The position numbers and the translations under genes were made by a program. Of a DNA stretch of 64,000 nt, positions 62,237 to 64,000 are shown piece by piece; within the stretch, counting starts at the first letter, position 1; every line of letters begins with the position of its first letter. The stretch lies in NCBI GenBank assembly GCA_035700805.1, contig DASSOG010000008.1, forward strand, positions 31,646 through 95,645, in the 5' to 3' direction. The notes below the pieces were generated by a model. That model ran no database searches. It was not told the origin of the DNA and saw only the letters and a list, made by a program, of their open reading frames with translations. Source of the DNA: JAGWRI01 sp035700805 (GTDB lineage Bacteria; Gemmatimonadota; Gemmatimonadetes; Gemmatimonadales; Gemmatimonadaceae).

Positions 62237-63595
62237 TCAGCCCTTCGACACCCCCAGCCGTCGCATGATCTTTAACAGACTGGCATGATCCGCCAGCCCG
62301 AGTGACTCGGCGGTGCGGGTGATGTGCCAGGCGTGCTTCTCCAGCGCCGCCAGCACAATCCGCCGCTCGGCTTCCATCCGCTGGGCCTGGAATGACATGT
62401 CGTCCGCCTGGTGGCCGCCACCGCCGCGGGTCCCGCCTCCCAGTTCGGGCGGCAGGTCCTCCAGCCGGATCACCTCGCCATCCGCCGCCACGACGCCGCG
62501 CTCGATCACGTTGCGAAGCTCACGCACGTTGTTGCGACTCCAGTCATGGCGTACCAGCGCCTCACGGGCCTCGGGCGCCAGCCGCCGAGGCAGGACGCCG
62601 AACGCTCGGCATGCGGCATCCACAAATCGCTCCGCGATCAGCGCGACATCCTCCCGACGGTCGCGCAGCGGCGGCACCTGCACCACCAGCACGTTCAGGC
62701 GATACAACAGATCCTCGCGGAACGTCCCTTCCTTCACCATGGCGTCCAGGTCGCGGTTGGTGGCCGCCACCACGCGCGCACTCACGTTGATGTCCCGGTT
62801 GCCGCCTACGCGCTGCACCGTGTGCTGCTCCAGCACGCGCAACAGCTTGGGCTGCACGGCCAGCGACAGTTCGCCAATCTCGTCCAGGAAGATCGTCCCG
62901 GTCTCCGCCGACTCGAACGCGCCCTTGCGCATGGCGGCCGCGCCGGTAAAGGCGCCGCGTTCGTGGCCGAACAGCTCGCTCTCCACCAGGTTCTCGGGCA
63001 GCGCCGCGGCGTTGATGGCCACGAACGGTGCCGACGGGTTGGCGCCCAGCCGGTGCACTTCATGCGCCACCAGCTCCTTGCCCGTCCCACTCTCCCCCAC
63101 GATCAGCACGGGGCTCCGCACGGCAGCCACGCGCGCGATGGTGTTGCGCAATTCATCCATCGCCTTGCTGCGACCCAGCAGCGTGGACTCACCCAGCCGC
63201 GTCTGCAGCGCGAACACTTCCCGCCGCAGCCGGTGGCGCTCCACCGCATGCTCCACCTCCTGCGCCACGCGTTCCATGGGCTCGGCCTTGTCAATGAACC
63301 CGGTGGCGCCCAGCCGCACGGCCTCGATGCAGCGGTCAAAGTTACCAGTGCCCGTGTACACGATCACCGGTGTGTCGTCGCCCCGGTGCTTCAGGGCGCG
63401 CAGGACCTCGAAGCCGTCAGTGCCCGGCATCTCGAGGTCCAGGATCACGCAGTCAAAGGAGCTCGCCTGCAGACGCTCGAGCGCCGCAGCGCCACCCGTT
63501 TCCACCGTCACGTCGTGGGCGCCCACGCGCTTCAGGTCGTAGGCGTACTGGTCGGCCAGCGCCTTGATGTCGTCAACCACGAGGATGGTGCTCAT
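62237..63595 (-). CDS. NtrC-family sigma-54-dependent response regulator
   Basis: A 452-aa regulator with receiver domain (residues ~1-118; phospho-acceptor Asp in DCVILDLEMPG, Lys in VPVIVYTGT-like beta5 region replaced by FIDKAEP), AAA+ domain (~140-370: Walker A GESGTGKELVA, Walker B GTIFLDEIG, arginine finger near REDLLYRLNV) and a Fis-type helix-turn-helix end (ITRTAESLGLADHASLLKIMRRL). The GAFTGA loop that contacts sigma-54 is exact. Phosphorylation would switch on ATPase activity and open sigma-54 promoters. Its ATG overlaps the kinase stop by four bases. Confidence 0.95.
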   Translation of the reverse strand: MSTILVVDDIKALADQYAYDLKRVGAHDVTVETGGAAALERLQASSFDCVILDLEMPGTDGFEVLRALKHRGDDTPVIVYTGTGNFDRCIEAVRLGATGFIDKAEPMERVAQEVEHAVERHRLRREVFALQTRLGESTLLGRSKAMDELRNTIARVAAVRSPVLIVGESGTGKELVAHEVHRLGANPSAPFVAINAAALPENLVESELFGHERGAFTGAAAMRKGAFESAETGTIFLDEIGELSLAVQPKLLRVLEQHTVQRVGGNRDINVSARVVAATNRDLDAMVKEGTFREDLLYRLNVLVVQVPPLRDRREDVALIAERFVDAACRAFGVLPRRLAPEAREALVRHDWSRNNVRELRNVIERGVVAADGEVIRLEDLPPELGGGTRGGGGHQADDMSFQAQRMEAERRIVLAALEKHAWHITRTAESLGLADHASLLKIMRRLGVSKG

Positions 63596-64000
63596 GCGAT
63601 GGGAATCTCCAGCATGAAAGTACTCCCCTGGCCCGGCGCGGTTTCCACCTTGACGGAGCCGCCCAGGTCGGCCACCAGTCGGCGCACCACGGACAGCCCC
63701 AGCCCGGTGCCCGCTGTCTTCGTGGTATAGAAATCATCAAATACCCGGTCCAGTTGCTGGCGCGTCATCCCGCGGCCGGTGTCCGCCACGGTGATCCGGA
63801 CGCGGCCGTCCACGCCGTCACCAAGCGGCTCCGCGCCCATGACGATGCTGCCGGTGGTACCCGCCAGGGCATCCACGGCGTTGGATGCCAGGTTCTCCAG
63901 GATGCGGCGCAGCACCACGGCGTCGGCGCGCACCGGCGGCAGTGAATCCGGAAGCTGGAGCTGGATGGATGCCCCGGGGGTGCTCGCCGCCACCTCGCGC
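63592..64000 (-). CDS. Sensor histidine kinase, C-terminal ATPase part (cut by window edge)
   Basis: The last ~135 residues of a histidine kinase; the rest lies beyond the right edge. The HATPase domain shows the N box (RILENLASNAVDAL), the G1 box ITVADTGRGM, the F-like DDFYTTKTAGTGLGLSVV with the G2 box, and the final GSTFMLEIP strand. It overlaps the start of the NtrC-type regulator by four bases and is its obvious partner. The sensory part cannot be seen. Confidence 0.93.
   Translation of the reverse strand, partial: REVAASTPGASIQLQLPDSLPPVRADAVVLRRILENLASNAVDALAGTTGSIVMGAEPLGDGVDGRVRITVADTGRGMTRQQLDRVFDDFYTTKTAGTGLGLSVVRRLVADLGGSVKVETAPGQGSTFMLEIPIA

Overview
The window is GC-rich (roughly two thirds G+C by eye), densely coded and chromosomal in character. 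It holds housekeeping genes (gyrA, leuS, pyrE, sucB-lpd, a four-subunit aa3-type cytochrome oxidase) among secreted, regulatory and envelope genes. Large ATPase-less MacB/FtsX permeases of the ADOP type, many GTG/TTG starts and the overall gene style suggest a soil-type Gemmatimonadota, with Acidobacteriota as the alternative. That is inference from gene content; there is no rRNA to confirm it. I found no tRNA, rRNA, CRISPR array, insertion sequence, prophage or origin, and no gap longer than 300 bases between genes.

Layout. 1-5717 (minus): a cut lipoprotein, a zinc-ribbon protein, an RNase HI with an altered active site, a 72-aa protein, an M20 peptidase, a GHMP sugar kinase, an NTF2-like protein and a phasin/histone-H1-like protein. 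5974-9389 (plus): class III CoA-transferase, ECF sigma factor with a membrane partner, DinB-like protein, SGNH hydrolase. 9402-12597 (minus): acetyltransferase, lpd, sucB. 12726-16418 (plus): alcohol dehydrogenase and gyrA, closed by a long hairpin shared with a convergent Nramp-like gene. 17860-22853 (plus): diguanylate cyclase, threonine dehydratase, Ser/Thr kinase, M1 peptidase. 23012-31246: CoA-binding protein, saccharopine-dehydrogenase-like enzyme, PBP4-type DacB, the cox operon (II-I-III-IV) and a small unknown gene.

31280-39077 (minus) is the most interesting stretch. A tightly packed run egtB-egtD-egtA makes ergothioneine (EgtB sulfoxide synthase, EgtD histidine methyltransferase, EgtA glutamate-cysteine ligase). 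It is followed by a betaine-type ABC ATPase and a one-piece substrate-binding-protein/permease fusion, the architecture class of the ergothioneine importer EgtUV but with the binding domain at the N-terminus. Directly downstream is an aspartate ammonia-lyase fused to an N-terminal cyclic-nucleotide-binding-like domain. Divergent from egtB lies a translationally coupled trio: a Tat-exported Ntn asparaginase, an RCK potassium channel with an odd pore filter, and a class V aminotransferase.

42558-64000: a chemoreceptor, leuS, then a phosphopantetheinyl transferase downstream of a small outer-membrane barrel and a ferritin/VIT1 (MbfA-like) iron protein; a PDZ protein, a NamZ-type muramidase, pyrE, a large AsmA protein; two tail-to-tail ADOP permeases with the degenerate tail of a third just upstream; a TPR lipoprotein; and an NtrC-type sigma-54 regulator with its histidine kinase, which runs off the right edge.
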